Shown: positions 50,897 to 59,347 of the stretch, one piece after another
How the letters are laid out: each line of letters starts with the position of its first letter
How positions within the stretch are numbered: the first letter of the stretch is position 1
Assembly: GCF_003122205.1 (NCBI RefSeq)
Contig: NZ_QEYE01000009.1
Coordinates: 1 to 64,000, forward strand
Direction: 5' to 3'
Length of the DNA: 64,000 nucleotides
Source: Maritimibacter sp. 55A14
GTDB taxonomy: Bacteria; Pseudomonadota; Alphaproteobacteria; Rhodobacterales; Rhodobacteraceae
Program-made: the position numbers and the translations under genes
Notes under the pieces: generated by a model
Database searches by the model: none
What the model was told of the DNA's origin: nothing
What the model saw: only the letters and a program-made list of their open reading frames with translations

Positions 50897-51343
50897 ACGC
50901 GGATGGGTGCCATGCGGGCGCAGCACTGCGGGAATCGCGCCGGCGCGGTGCGGCTGGCGTGGGCCGCACGCGCGCGAACCGCCGGGCACAGCGAAAAAAT
51001 ATGCGATGGGAATGCAGCTCGTATACGAAGTGTATACAAAAATATACTACTTTAGTCTAACTGAAATCTGTCACCATTTCAAAAAGGTAACTTGCCTCAA
51101 CCCAAGCGCCTTGGCCGAATGATGTCGTTTTTGATGCGTGCGGTGGCGCGCGAGATACGCGGAAAAGTCATATTTCCTCTTGGAACCAAAGGGAAAAATG
51201 TGCTTCTGTTGCCTCGATGCCGCAGGGGGCGCTCGGCCCCGCGTCGGAATCGACCAAGAACAGCCCTCGGGAACTGAGGGGGGGATACGAAGAGTTGCGC
51301 GGCGCCGGAAAGGCCCGGAACGCAACACACCAGTGGAGGTACT
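50897..51343. promoter_or_regulatory. 447-bp intergenic region with tandem TATAC palindromes before the peptide ABC operon
   Basis: Non-coding as far as I can see and clearly AT-richer than its surroundings between 51000 and 51080. TATAC recurs at 51022, 51033 and 51043 (11- and 10-base steps); the first two lie in perfect palindromes TCGTATACGA (51020-51029) and TGTATACA (51031-51038), the kind of operator bound by GntR/FadR-type regulators. Arms 51172-51182 and 51185-51195 form an imperfect hairpin. TTGATG (51131) and GATACG (51154) at 17-base spacing are a weak promoter candidate for the ABC operon. The ABC binding protein has AGTGGAGGTACT as ribosome site. Confidence 0.5.
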
Positions 51344-52957
51344 ATGACGAAATCAACCACTCCCGAAAGCATGGAGCGCCTCGTAGAGGCTGCCAAGCGC
51401 GGTCGCGTTTCGCGCCGCGCCTTCATGAACTACGCCATGGCGGCCGGGATCACGTCCACGACCGCATCCGGTCTGTGGACCACAACCGCCGCACAGGCCG
51501 CACCGCAGAAGGGCGGCACCTTCCGCCTGGGCACGCATGACGGCAACACCTCGGACAGCCACGATCCGGGTACCTATCTCAGCTTCTCGATCATTCAGCT
51601 TGCGCATACCTACCGCAGCTACCTGACGCTGATCACGCCCGAAAACGATCTGGGTCCGGATATCGCGGAATCCTGGGAAGCCACGCCGGACGCGAAGAAC
51701 TGGACGTTCAAGATCAACAAGAACGCCAGCTTCCACAGCGGAAAGCCGGTGACGGCGGATGACGTGATCGCGTCGATGAATCTTCACCGCGGCGAGGACA
51801 GCACCTCGGCGGCAACCGCACTGCTGAAGGACGTTGACGACATCGTCAAGGATGACGAGCACACCGTCACCTTCAAGCTGGCCTCCGGCAACGCGGATCT
51901 GCCCTGGCTGATGACGGACTACCACCTGGCCATCGTGCCCGGCAACGAGGACGGCAGCGCCAACTGGCAGTCCGGCGACGGCTCCGGCCCCTACAAGATC
52001 GTCGACAACCAGTTCGGTGTGGGCGCGCAGCTTGTCCGCCACGAAGGCTGGCACCTGGAAGGCGCCTATTTCGACGCGGTTGAACTGGTCGTACTCAACG
52101 ACCCGAACGCGCGTCAGACCGCGCTGGTCACCGGCGATGTGGATGCCGTCACGCAGCTCGAGCTCAAGACGCTTTCGCTGCTTCAGCGTTCGCCCGACAT
52201 CGAGATCGACAACGTGCCGTCGGCCGCGGCGATCACCATGCCGATGTTCTGTGACCAGGCGCCGTTCGACAATGTCGATGTGCGGAACGCGCTGAAACTC
52301 TCTTTGAACCGGCAGGAGATCATCGACAAGATCGCCTTCGGTACGGCGACGATGGCGAACGACTTCCATCATTCGCCGGCCATGCCCTACTGGCCCGACG
52401 ATATCGAACAGCGCCCGTATGATCCCGATCAGGCCAAGTCGCTGCTGAAGAAGGCCGGCGCCGAGGGGCTGTCGGTCAGCCTCAGCACGGCGGACAGCGT
52501 GTTCTCGGGTGCGGTGGACATGTGTGTGCTCTATGCCGAGCACGCCAAGGCCGCCGGCATCGACATCAAGGTGCAGCGCGAGCCTAATGACGGCTATTAT
52601 TCCGATGTGTGGCTGAAGAAGCCCTGGTGCACCGTGCAGTGGGGTGCGCGTCCGACGCCGGACGTGATGTACTCGCTGGCCTACAAGGACGATGCCGCCT
52701 GGAACGAGAGCCACTGGCAGAACGAGCGCTTCAACGTGCTGCTCCGCCAGGCGAAGTCGGAGCTCGATCAGGACAAGCGGGCAGAGATGTACCGCGAGAT
52801 GGCAATCCTGGCGAAGGACGACGGCGGGACCGTCATTCCGATGTTCACGAACTTCGTCTATGCGCGGCGCAGCAACGTCAAGCATACCGGGAAGCTCGCG
52901 GCGAGCTGGCAGTGCGACGGCGCACGCGCTTGCAGCCGCTGGTGGTTCGAAAGCTGA
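51344..52957 (+). CDS. Peptide/nickel-type ABC transporter substrate-binding protein, Tat-exported
   Basis: A 537-residue binding protein of SBP family 5 (DppA/OppA). The N-terminus holds a twin-arginine signal, VSRRAFMNYAMAAG (about residues 22-35), with cleavage near TAAQAA. The domain includes the KPVTADDVIASMNLHR and IAESWEATPDAKNWTFKI stretches usual for the family. The ligand (di- or oligopeptide, opine or other) is not deducible. Tat export is unusual for this class but seen in Rhodobacterales. Followed by a strong hairpin, then permeases. Confidence 0.9.
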   Translation: MTKSTTPESMERLVEAAKRGRVSRRAFMNYAMAAGITSTTASGLWTTTAAQAAPQKGGTFRLGTHDGNTSDSHDPGTYLSFSIIQLAHTYRSYLTLITPENDLGPDIAESWEATPDAKNWTFKINKNASFHSGKPVTADDVIASMNLHRGEDSTSAATALLKDVDDIVKDDEHTVTFKLASGNADLPWLMTDYHLAIVPGNEDGSANWQSGDGSGPYKIVDNQFGVGAQLVRHEGWHLEGAYFDAVELVVLNDPNARQTALVTGDVDAVTQLELKTLSLLQRSPDIEIDNVPSAAAITMPMFCDQAPFDNVDVRNALKLSLNRQEIIDKIAFGTATMANDFHHSPAMPYWPDDIEQRPYDPDQAKSLLKKAGAEGLSVSLSTADSVFSGAVDMCVLYAEHAKAAGIDIKVQREPNDGYYSDVWLKKPWCTVQWGARPTPDVMYSLAYKDDAAWNESHWQNERFNVLLRQAKSELDQDKRAEMYREMAILAKDDGGTVIPMFTNFVYARRSNVKHTGKLAASWQCDGARACSRWWFES

Positions 52958-52967
52958 CAAGACATGG

Positions 52968-52993
52968 GGGCCGGTTCCGAAAGGGACCGGCCC
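52968..52993 (+). terminator. GAAA-tetraloop hairpin after the binding-protein gene
   Basis: GGGCCGGTTCC (52968-52978) and GGGACCGGCCC (52983-52993) form an 11-bp stem (one G-T pair) closed by the stable GAAA tetraloop, 10 bases past the stop codon. It is followed by TTCGCTC rather than a T-run, so it may only partly terminate or protect the upstream mRNA, giving more binding protein than permease. Confidence 0.65.
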
Positions 52994-53172
52994 TTCGCTC
53001 GGCAAGGGCGCGCCATACCGCACCGCAAGCGGATCGCGCCGGCTTCCCGCCCTCTCCGTCCCGTCTCAAGCGACATCAGAGCGCGCAGCGGACAAATCCC
53101 CGGAGAACGGCGCCGAGGGAAGCTCAACAATAAGACAGTCCGCGAGGCGAAGCGGACAAGTGGAGGGACGAC

Positions 53173-54129
53173 ATGAACGATGTTCTAAGCATCATCGTAA
53201 AACGGCTGGGGCTTGGGCTGGTCACGCTGCTGATCATTTCCATTCTGATTTTCTTTGCCGTCGAACTTCTGCCCGGCGACATCGCGCAAGCGGTGCTCGG
53301 CATGGGCGCCACCGAGGAAAACCTGGCCGCGCTGCGCGAACGCATGGGGCTCAACGATCCCGCACCTGTCCGGTACCTGGACTGGTTGGCCGGCGCCGTG
53401 ACCGGCGATTTCGGCGTATCGCTGGTAACCGGCGAAAGCGTGGCATCGAGGATCGGACCGCGCTTCGTCAACACGCTCTTCCTGGCAAGCTACGCCGCCG
53501 TGATCGCGGTGCCGGTGGCGATCATCCTGGGCGTCATCGTCGCGCTGTTGCGCGAATCGATCTTCGACCGGGTGGCCAACGTCGTGACGCTGACCTTCAT
53601 CTCCTCGCCCGAGTTTTTCCTGGGCTACATCCTGATCCTCTACTTCGCGGTCCAGACCGGCTGGTTCCCGTCGCTCGCACGTATCGACGACGGGATGAGC
53701 TTCTTGGAGGTGCTGGAGCGGACTTTCCTGCCCGCGCTGACCATGGTGCTGGTCGTCACCGCGCATATGATGCGCATGACGCGCGCCTCGATCATCAACC
53801 TTCTGGCCTCGCCCTATATCGAGATGGCGCGGCTCAAGGGGGTTCCGGCCTGGAAGGTGATTGTCAAGCATGCGCTGCCCAACGCCTGGGCACCGATCAT
53901 CAACGTCGTCGCGCTGAACCTGGCATACCTCATCACCGGCGTCGTTCTGGTGGAGGTCGTGTTCGTCTATCCGGGCATCGGCCAGACTCTCGTCGATGCG
54001 GTGTCCAAACGTGACTTCCCCGTCGTTCAGGCCTGCTGCCTGATCTTCGCGGCCACGTTCATCCTGCTGAACCTGGCGGCCGATATCGGAGCGATCCTGA
54101 CCAATCCGCGCCTGCGGCATCCGAAGTGA
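53173..54129 (+). CDS. ABC transporter permease (DppB/OppB type)
   Basis: A 318-residue inner-membrane permease with six helices. It begins SIIVKRLGLGLVTLLIISILIFFAVELLPGD, the family N-terminus with the LPGD-type periplasmic turn. The EAA loop reads YIEMARLKGVPAWKVIVKHALPNAW. The gap 52958-53172 holds a hairpin and no gene; AGTGGAGGGACGAC is the ribosome site. Confidence 0.93.
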   Translation: MNDVLSIIVKRLGLGLVTLLIISILIFFAVELLPGDIAQAVLGMGATEENLAALRERMGLNDPAPVRYLDWLAGAVTGDFGVSLVTGESVASRIGPRFVNTLFLASYAAVIAVPVAIILGVIVALLRESIFDRVANVVTLTFISSPEFFLGYILILYFAVQTGWFPSLARIDDGMSFLEVLERTFLPALTMVLVVTAHMMRMTRASIINLLASPYIEMARLKGVPAWKVIVKHALPNAWAPIINVVALNLAYLITGVVLVEVVFVYPGIGQTLVDAVSKRDFPVVQACCLIFAATFILLNLAADIGAILTNPRLRHPK

Positions 54130-54139
54130 GGGGACAGAC

Positions 54140-55213
54140 ATGAATTTCTTTGTCATCGGATATTACGCGCTGCTGATCGGCGCGTCCTGCTACACCGCCT
54201 ACAACAAGCAGCGTTCCGCGTTCACGCTGCTCTTCTCGCTGACACTGGTCTCCTTCGTGCTGGGGATCGTCGGCGGCATTCCGGCGCTCAAGGCCGTAAC
54301 CGTCATCGCGGGGCTGATCGCGCTCGCGGCGGGCGTCTCCTATGCCTTCCGCGAGTTCCTGATCGTGCTCGTCGGGCACGACTCGGGCAGCGAGGTCGCC
54401 AAGGCGCTGCGCGCCGCACCGCTGACCGCGAGCTTCGGCATGTTCGTGATCTTCACCTATGCGATCCTGGGCTTCTTCGCGCCCCTGATCGCACCCTTCG
54501 GCGAGGCCGAGGTGATCGCCTCCTCCTTCGCGCCGGCGGACGAGACCATGCTGCTCGGAGCGGACCAGCTTGGCCGCGACATGTTCAGCCGCATCGTCTA
54601 TGGCGCGCGCAACACAGTGGGGCTGGCGCTGGTGGCCACGATCCTGGCCTTCCTGATGGGTGCCTTCGCCGGGCTGATCGCGGCGGTCAGGGGTGGCTGG
54701 TTCGACCAGTTCATGGGGCGCTTCGCCGACGTGATCATGTCGATCCCGGCGCTGATCTTTGCGCTGCTGATGCTGTCGATCTTCGGCACGAACATGGTGG
54801 TCATCATCGTGATCGTGGCGGTGATCTATTCGCCGCGGGTGTTCCGCCTGACCCGCGCGGTCGCAGGCAACGTCGTGGTGATGGACTATATCGAGGCCGC
54901 GCGGCTGCGGGGCGAGGGCAACTGGTACCTGATCCGGCGCGAGATTCTGCCCAACTCCACCGCGCCGCTGGTGGCGGAGTTCGGGCTGGAATTCTGCTTC
55001 GTGTTCCTGCTCATCGCCGGACTCAGCTTCCTGGGGCTTGGTATCCAGCCGCCGACGGCGGACTGGGGGTCCATGGTGCGCGAGAACGCGACCCTGATCT
55101 CGTTCGGCGAGATCACGCCGCTCATTCCCGCCGCCGCCATCGCGTTGCTGACCGTCGCGGTCAACTTTGTGGTGGACTGGATGCTTTACCGCTCCTCCGG
55201 CCTGAAATCGTAA
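54140..55213 (+). CDS. ABC transporter permease (DppC/OppC type) with extended N-terminus
   Basis: A 357-residue permease, about 60 residues longer than typical DppC. The extra N-terminal part holds two or three further hydrophobic segments (FVIGYYALLIGASCYTAYN, LLFSLTLVSFVLGIVGGI). The usual OppC_N-like start LTASFGMFVIFTYAILGFFAPLIAP begins near residue 94, and the EAA loop is YIEAARLRGEGNWYLIRREILPNS. Ten bases after dppB. Confidence 0.92.
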   Translation: MNFFVIGYYALLIGASCYTAYNKQRSAFTLLFSLTLVSFVLGIVGGIPALKAVTVIAGLIALAAGVSYAFREFLIVLVGHDSGSEVAKALRAAPLTASFGMFVIFTYAILGFFAPLIAPFGEAEVIASSFAPADETMLLGADQLGRDMFSRIVYGARNTVGLALVATILAFLMGAFAGLIAAVRGGWFDQFMGRFADVIMSIPALIFALLMLSIFGTNMVVIIVIVAVIYSPRVFRLTRAVAGNVVVMDYIEAARLRGEGNWYLIRREILPNSTAPLVAEFGLEFCFVFLLIAGLSFLGLGIQPPTADWGSMVRENATLISFGEITPLIPAAAIALLTVAVNFVVDWMLYRSSGLKS

Positions 55214-55225
55214 GGAGTACGTGAC

Positions 55226-56872
55226 ATGACTGACGACAAGAGCCTGCTCCTGGAAATCAATGACCTCTGGATCCAGGGCTATTCGGAAGAGAAATGGGTC
55301 GACATCATCAAGGGTGTCGATCTGAAACTCCACCGCGGCGAGGTGCTGGGGCTGATCGGCGAATCCGGCGCCGGCAAATCAACGATCGGCGCCGCCGCGA
55401 TGGGCTATGCCCGCGACGGCACGCGCATCTCGGGCGGGACCGTGGAATTCGACGGGATGGAACTCACCACCTCGTCGGAATCGGACTTGCGGGCGCTGCG
55501 CGGCTCGCGCATCGCCTATGTCGCGCAATCCGCCGCGGCGTCCTTCAATCCGGCGCACAAGCTGATCGACCAGTATACCGAAGGGCCGGTCCAGTACCGT
55601 ATCCGCAAGCGCACCGAGGCGCAGGAAGATGCGATGGAGCTCTACGAGCGGTTGCGCCTGCCCAACCCGCAGGAGATCGGCTTCCGCTATCCGCACCAGG
55701 TCTCGGGCGGGCAGTTGCAGCGGGCGATGACGGCGATGGCCATGTCCTGCCGTCCCGACCTGATCATCTTCGACGAGCCGACGACCGCGCTGGACGTGAC
55801 CACGCAGATCGAGGTTCTGGCGGCGATCCGCGACATCGTGGACCAGTTCAACACCGCCGCGATCTACATCACCCACGACCTGGCCGTGGTGGCGCAGATG
55901 GCGGACACGATCAAGGTGCTGCTCAAGGGCGAGGAGGTGGAAGAGGCCGCCACCGAGGAAATGCTCGACAATCCCAAGGAGGACTATACCAAGTCGCTCT
56001 GGGCGGTGCGCAGCTTCAAGCGCGCGCAGAGGTCGCGCCCGGCAGGTGGGACACCCGTCATCTCGGTCAAGAACGTCGATGCCTCCTACGGCACGACGCC
56101 GGTCCTGCACGACGTGTCTTTCGACATCTATGAAGGCATGACCGTCGCGGTGGTGGGTGAGTCGGGGTCCGGCAAGTCCACAGTGGCGCGTTGCATCACG
56201 GGGCTTTTGCCTCCGACGAGCGGGGAGATCCTGTTCAGGGGCGACGCGCTGCCCGCGGGTTACCGCCAGCGCAGCCGCGACCAGTTGCGGCAAGCGCAGA
56301 TGATCTACCAGATGGCCGATACGGCGCTCAATCCGAAGGTGCGCATCTGCGACATCATCGGGCGGCCCGCCGCCTTCTATGGCGGGCTCAAGGGTACCGA
56401 GTTGAAGAACCGGATCGACCATCTTCTGGACCTCATAGAGCTGGAGCCGTCGCAATTCTATTACCGCTATCCGCCGGAACTCTCGGGCGGGCAGAAGCAG
56501 CGCATCGGCATCGCCCGCGCGCTGGCGGCGGAACCCAGCTTCATCATCTGCGACGAGGTGACGAGCGCACTCGACCAACTCGTGGCGGAGGGCATCCTGA
56601 AGCTTCTCGACAACCTCCAGAAAGAGCTGAACCTTTCGTACATGTTCATCACGCATGACCTGGCGACGGTGCGCTCCATCGCCGACGAGGTCGTGGTCAT
56701 GAAGGAAGGCCGCGTGGTCGAGCAGGGGCCGAAGGACGAGATGTTCACCCCGCCGCACCATCCCTATACCGACCTGCTGCTCAGCTCGGTGCCGGAGATG
56801 GACCCGAACTGGCTGACGACGCTGCTCGAAGAGCGCGGCGTTGATAATGTGGGCGAATCCGCCGACGTCTGA
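55226..56872 (+). CDS. Fused tandem ABC ATPase (DppD-DppF type)
   Basis: A 548-residue protein with two complete nucleotide-binding domains, which are usually separate DppD and DppF. Domain 1 has Walker A GESGAGKST, signature VSGGQLQRA and LIIFDEPTTALD; domain 2 has GESGSGKST, LSGGQKQRIGIARAL and FIICDEVTSALDQ. It powers the peptide-type importer. About 12 bases after the permease gene. Confidence 0.94.
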   Translation: MTDDKSLLLEINDLWIQGYSEEKWVDIIKGVDLKLHRGEVLGLIGESGAGKSTIGAAAMGYARDGTRISGGTVEFDGMELTTSSESDLRALRGSRIAYVAQSAAASFNPAHKLIDQYTEGPVQYRIRKRTEAQEDAMELYERLRLPNPQEIGFRYPHQVSGGQLQRAMTAMAMSCRPDLIIFDEPTTALDVTTQIEVLAAIRDIVDQFNTAAIYITHDLAVVAQMADTIKVLLKGEEVEEAATEEMLDNPKEDYTKSLWAVRSFKRAQRSRPAGGTPVISVKNVDASYGTTPVLHDVSFDIYEGMTVAVVGESGSGKSTVARCITGLLPPTSGEILFRGDALPAGYRQRSRDQLRQAQMIYQMADTALNPKVRICDIIGRPAAFYGGLKGTELKNRIDHLLDLIELEPSQFYYRYPPELSGGQKQRIGIARALAAEPSFIICDEVTSALDQLVAEGILKLLDNLQKELNLSYMFITHDLATVRSIADEVVVMKEGRVVEQGPKDEMFTPPHHPYTDLLLSSVPEMDPNWLTTLLEERGVDNVGESADV

Positions 56873-57085
56873 CCGCGCCTGCCGGCAAAAAGCGATCGGG
56901 CCCGTGCCGCCAGCGCGGGTCCGATTTTCCATTTTCGGGTGGCGGAATCCCGCCAATCCAAGGGACTGGGCGGGCGTATGCCGATATTGTGTGCCCGGCG
57001 TGGCTGTGTTCTGATGAAGGAAATGGCGCCTGCCCCAGTGAAAGAGCGCGGGGGACGGGCGCGAAGAAAAGAAAGGGATGCCGGG

Positions 57086-57502
57086 ATGAGATTTGCAACA
57101 CAGATGAAACTCGCCGCGACGGTTTTCATGGCCGTGCAGTTGACGCTTGCCACACAGACGACCACCGCGGCACGTGCGGAAATGCTCTCCACCGGTGCGG
57201 CTATCGACAGATACGCGGCTTATGCCGACCGCGAGTTCCTCCTGGGCGAGCTCCAGAAGAAGGAGATTCGCGACGAGATCATCGCGCAGGGCGTCGACCC
57301 GGCAGAGGCCGAAGCGCGGCTCAGGGCGCTCTCTGACCGGGAAATAGCCTCGATCATCTCGCAGATGGAAGAGGACTCCGCCGGCGCCGGCGCGGCCGGT
57401 GCGGTTGTGGGAGCGCTGCTGACGGTCTTCATCGTCCTGCTCGTGACCGACCTGCTTTGCCTGACCTCGGTCTTCAAGTTCACCCGTTGCGCCACGCGCT
57501 GA
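57086..57502 (+). CDS. PA2779-family small membrane protein
   Basis: A 138-residue exported protein. An N-terminal hydrophobic signal (to about ARAEM), a helical domain (DREFLLGELQKKEIRDEIIAQG, DPAEAEARLRALSDREIASI) and a glycine-rich helix (GAGAAGAVVGALLTVFIVLLVTDLL) at the C-terminus. PA2779-family genes always neighbour PA2778-family cysteine peptidases, as here. Start at 57086 because AAGAAAGGGATGCCGGG precedes it and the signal peptide begins there. Role unknown, possibly a substrate of the peptidase. Confidence 0.82.
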   Translation: MRFATQMKLAATVFMAVQLTLATQTTTAARAEMLSTGAAIDRYAAYADREFLLGELQKKEIRDEIIAQGVDPAEAEARLRALSDREIASIISQMEEDSAGAGAAGAVVGALLTVFIVLLVTDLLCLTSVFKFTRCATR

Positions 57503-58329
57503 CCGGCGTTTTCCGCGCCGCACTGCTGATCTGCATCCCGGTGGTTCTGCTGGGATGCGCGCAGGCCGTGGACCGGCGGCTGGAGGTTCCGGCGGATCAG
57601 GTCACGCGGGCCGCGGTGCCGGGTGTGCCGCTCATCAAACAGGCCGATTTCCATTGCGGCCCGGCGTCGCTGGCGATGGTCATGCAATGGTCCGGCCTCG
57701 ATGTCACGCAATCCGAGATCGCGGCGCAGTCCTTCAGTCCGGGGGCGGAAGGCACGTATCTGGCCGACATGCTGGGCAGCGCGCGGCGGCGCGGGCAACT
57801 GGCGGTCCCGGTGACGGGTTTCCAAAACCTGCTCGATGAAATCGCCGCCGGGCATCCCGTGATCGTCTTCCAGAATCTCGGTCTGAATTTTGCGCTGAAA
57901 TGGCACTATGCCGTCGCGGTGGGCTACGACCTGGAGGCGCGCCGCATCATCCTGCACTCGGGCGAGTTGGACCGCATGGTCATGCCACTCAGGCTCTTTG
58001 AGCGGACCTGGCGGCGCGGCGATTACTGGGCGCTGGTGGTGCTGCCGCCCGGCGAGCTTCCGGCCGCCGCCGGTGAGTGGGACGTTCTGCGCGCCGCCGA
58101 GGCGTTGGAACGCGCGGGCCAGTTGCGGGCGGCGCAGGAAGCCTATGCCGCGGGCGCGGCGCGCTGGCCGGATCACTGGCTCTGGCAGTTCGGCCTGGGC
58201 AATACGCGCTACGGGCGCGGCGATTTGCAGGGCGCACGGCGCGCCTTTCTCTGGGCCCGGCGGCTGGCGCCGGACGTGCCCGAAATCAGGCAGAACCTTG
58301 CACAGGTCAATCGCGAGCTTGGGGTATAG
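57487..58329 (+). CDS. PA2778-family lipoprotein cysteine peptidase (C39-like) with TPR tail
   Basis: A 280-residue predicted lipoprotein. The TTG at 57487 gives a perfect lipoprotein signal with lipobox LLGC (C24); an alternative TTG at 57457 adds ten residues. The papain-like/C39 fold has nucleophile C57 in ADFHCGPASLAMVM and H140 in KWHYAVAVGYD. The C-terminal 90 residues form TPR-like helices (AEALERAGQLRAAQEAYAAGA, GNTRYGRGDLQGARRAFLWARRL). It overlaps the PA2779 gene by 16 bases. C39-type domains often cleave after double-glycine leaders, a possible fit to the glycine-rich partner. Confidence 0.85.
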   Translation: MRHALTGVFRAALLICIPVVLLGCAQAVDRRLEVPADQVTRAAVPGVPLIKQADFHCGPASLAMVMQWSGLDVTQSEIAAQSFSPGAEGTYLADMLGSARRRGQLAVPVTGFQNLLDEIAAGHPVIVFQNLGLNFALKWHYAVAVGYDLEARRIILHSGELDRMVMPLRLFERTWRRGDYWALVVLPPGELPAAAGEWDVLRAAEALERAGQLRAAQEAYAAGAARWPDHWLWQFGLGNTRYGRGDLQGARRAFLWARRLAPDVPEIRQNLAQVNRELGV

Positions 58330-58359
58330 GGTCCGATCCCCGCCCGATCTGAATTATTT

Positions 58360-58477
58360 GGCCTTGACCGGAGATTTATCTGTTGCCTCCGCGCGGGATC
58401 AAGGCCGCAGGCCGCCGCGCGATCGTCAGATCACCCCGCGGGCCGGCGCCCCGGCGGCATGTCGCATCCTGACATGC
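58360..58477. promoter_or_regulatory. Inverted repeats upstream of the racemase-TMADH operon
   Basis: GGCCTTGA (58360-58367) and TCAAGGCC (58399-58406) are perfect 8-bp arms 31 bases apart; GCATGTC (58457-58463) and GACATGC (58471-58477) are a second perfect pair 7 bases apart. Both lie in the 197-bp gap before the racemase gene. The first pair may be paired operator sites, the second an operator or hairpin. No clear -35/-10 is seen. Confidence 0.4.
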
Positions 58478-58526
58478 GCCGCCCAAGCGACCGGCTAGAC
58501 TTGGCCGGGCGGAAGGGGAGGCGTCA

Positions 58527-59303
58527 ATGGACAAGGCCATAGGGAACGGACATGTGGCATCGGCCCTGCAGGTGGTGCGTTTCGATGCGGGGCGTCACCC
58601 GCGGGCCAAGATCGGCTACGTGCTGCTGGCCACCGAGCAGACGATCGAGGACGATATCATGGCGCTTCGCCCTTCGGGCGTGGGCGTCCATTTCACCCGC
58701 GCCGCGATTCCGGATTCGATCACCAGCGACAGCCTGGCCGCGCAGGCCGGTCTGCTGGCCGATTGCGCCGCGACGCTGCTGCCCGACGGATCGCTCGACG
58801 TGGTGTGCTATGCCTGCACCTCGGGCTCGCTGGTGATCGGCGAGGCGCGCGTGGCGGCGGAACTGAACCGGGGCGCGCCCGGCGCGCGGGCCACCTCGCT
58901 CATCGCCGGGGTGATCCGCGGGCTGCATGCCGTGGGCGCACGGCGGATCGTCGTGGCGACCCCCTATCTGGACGAGATCAACACACGCGAGGCGGATTAT
59001 TTGCGCGCCGCGGGGTTCGATGTGCTCGACATCCAGGGGCTGAACCTGGAGCGCGACAGCGACATGGTGCGCGTCGCGCCCGATTTCATCGCCGAGTTCG
59101 CCTTGTCGCTCGACCGGCCGGAGGCGGATGCGATCTTCGTCTCCTGCGGGGCGTTGCGCACGCTCGACGTTGTCCAGAAGATCGAGGAGGCAGCGGGCAA
59201 GCCGGTGATCGCCTCCAACCAGGCAATGATCTGGGACACGCTGCGGCTGGCCGGCATAGCCGACGCCATCCCCGGCTACGGGCGCTTGCTGACCGCGCAT
59301 TGA
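58527..59303 (+). CDS. Asp/Glu racemase-superfamily enzyme (maleate isomerase / EutA-like)
   Basis: A 258-residue two-lobed enzyme. The paired catalytic cysteines are C97 in VCYACTSGS and C207 in IFVSCGALR, the arrangement of maleate isomerase and arylmalonate decarboxylase-type proteins. TSLIAGVIRGLHAVGARRIVVATPY is also typical. EutA of ectoine catabolism belongs here, but none of the eutBCDE partners is adjacent, so I do not use that name. Ribosome site GGAAGGGGAGG. First gene of an operon with the TMADH-like protein. Confidence 0.82.
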   Translation: MDKAIGNGHVASALQVVRFDAGRHPRAKIGYVLLATEQTIEDDIMALRPSGVGVHFTRAAIPDSITSDSLAAQAGLLADCAATLLPDGSLDVVCYACTSGSLVIGEARVAAELNRGAPGARATSLIAGVIRGLHAVGARRIVVATPYLDEINTREADYLRAAGFDVLDIQGLNLERDSDMVRVAPDFIAEFALSLDRPEADAIFVSCGALRTLDVVQKIEEAAGKPVIASNQAMIWDTLRLAGIADAIPGYGRLLTAH

Positions 59304-59347
59304 GCGGCCTAGACTGGCCTCGCGACGGTTTTTCGGGGGAGCAGCCA

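Noticed and set aside
58527-59303. Naming the racemase-family enzyme EutA and the operon an ectoine degradation pathway
   Set aside because: Ectoine synthesis genes are in the window and the enzyme family fits, but eutBCDE/doeAB-type partners are absent.
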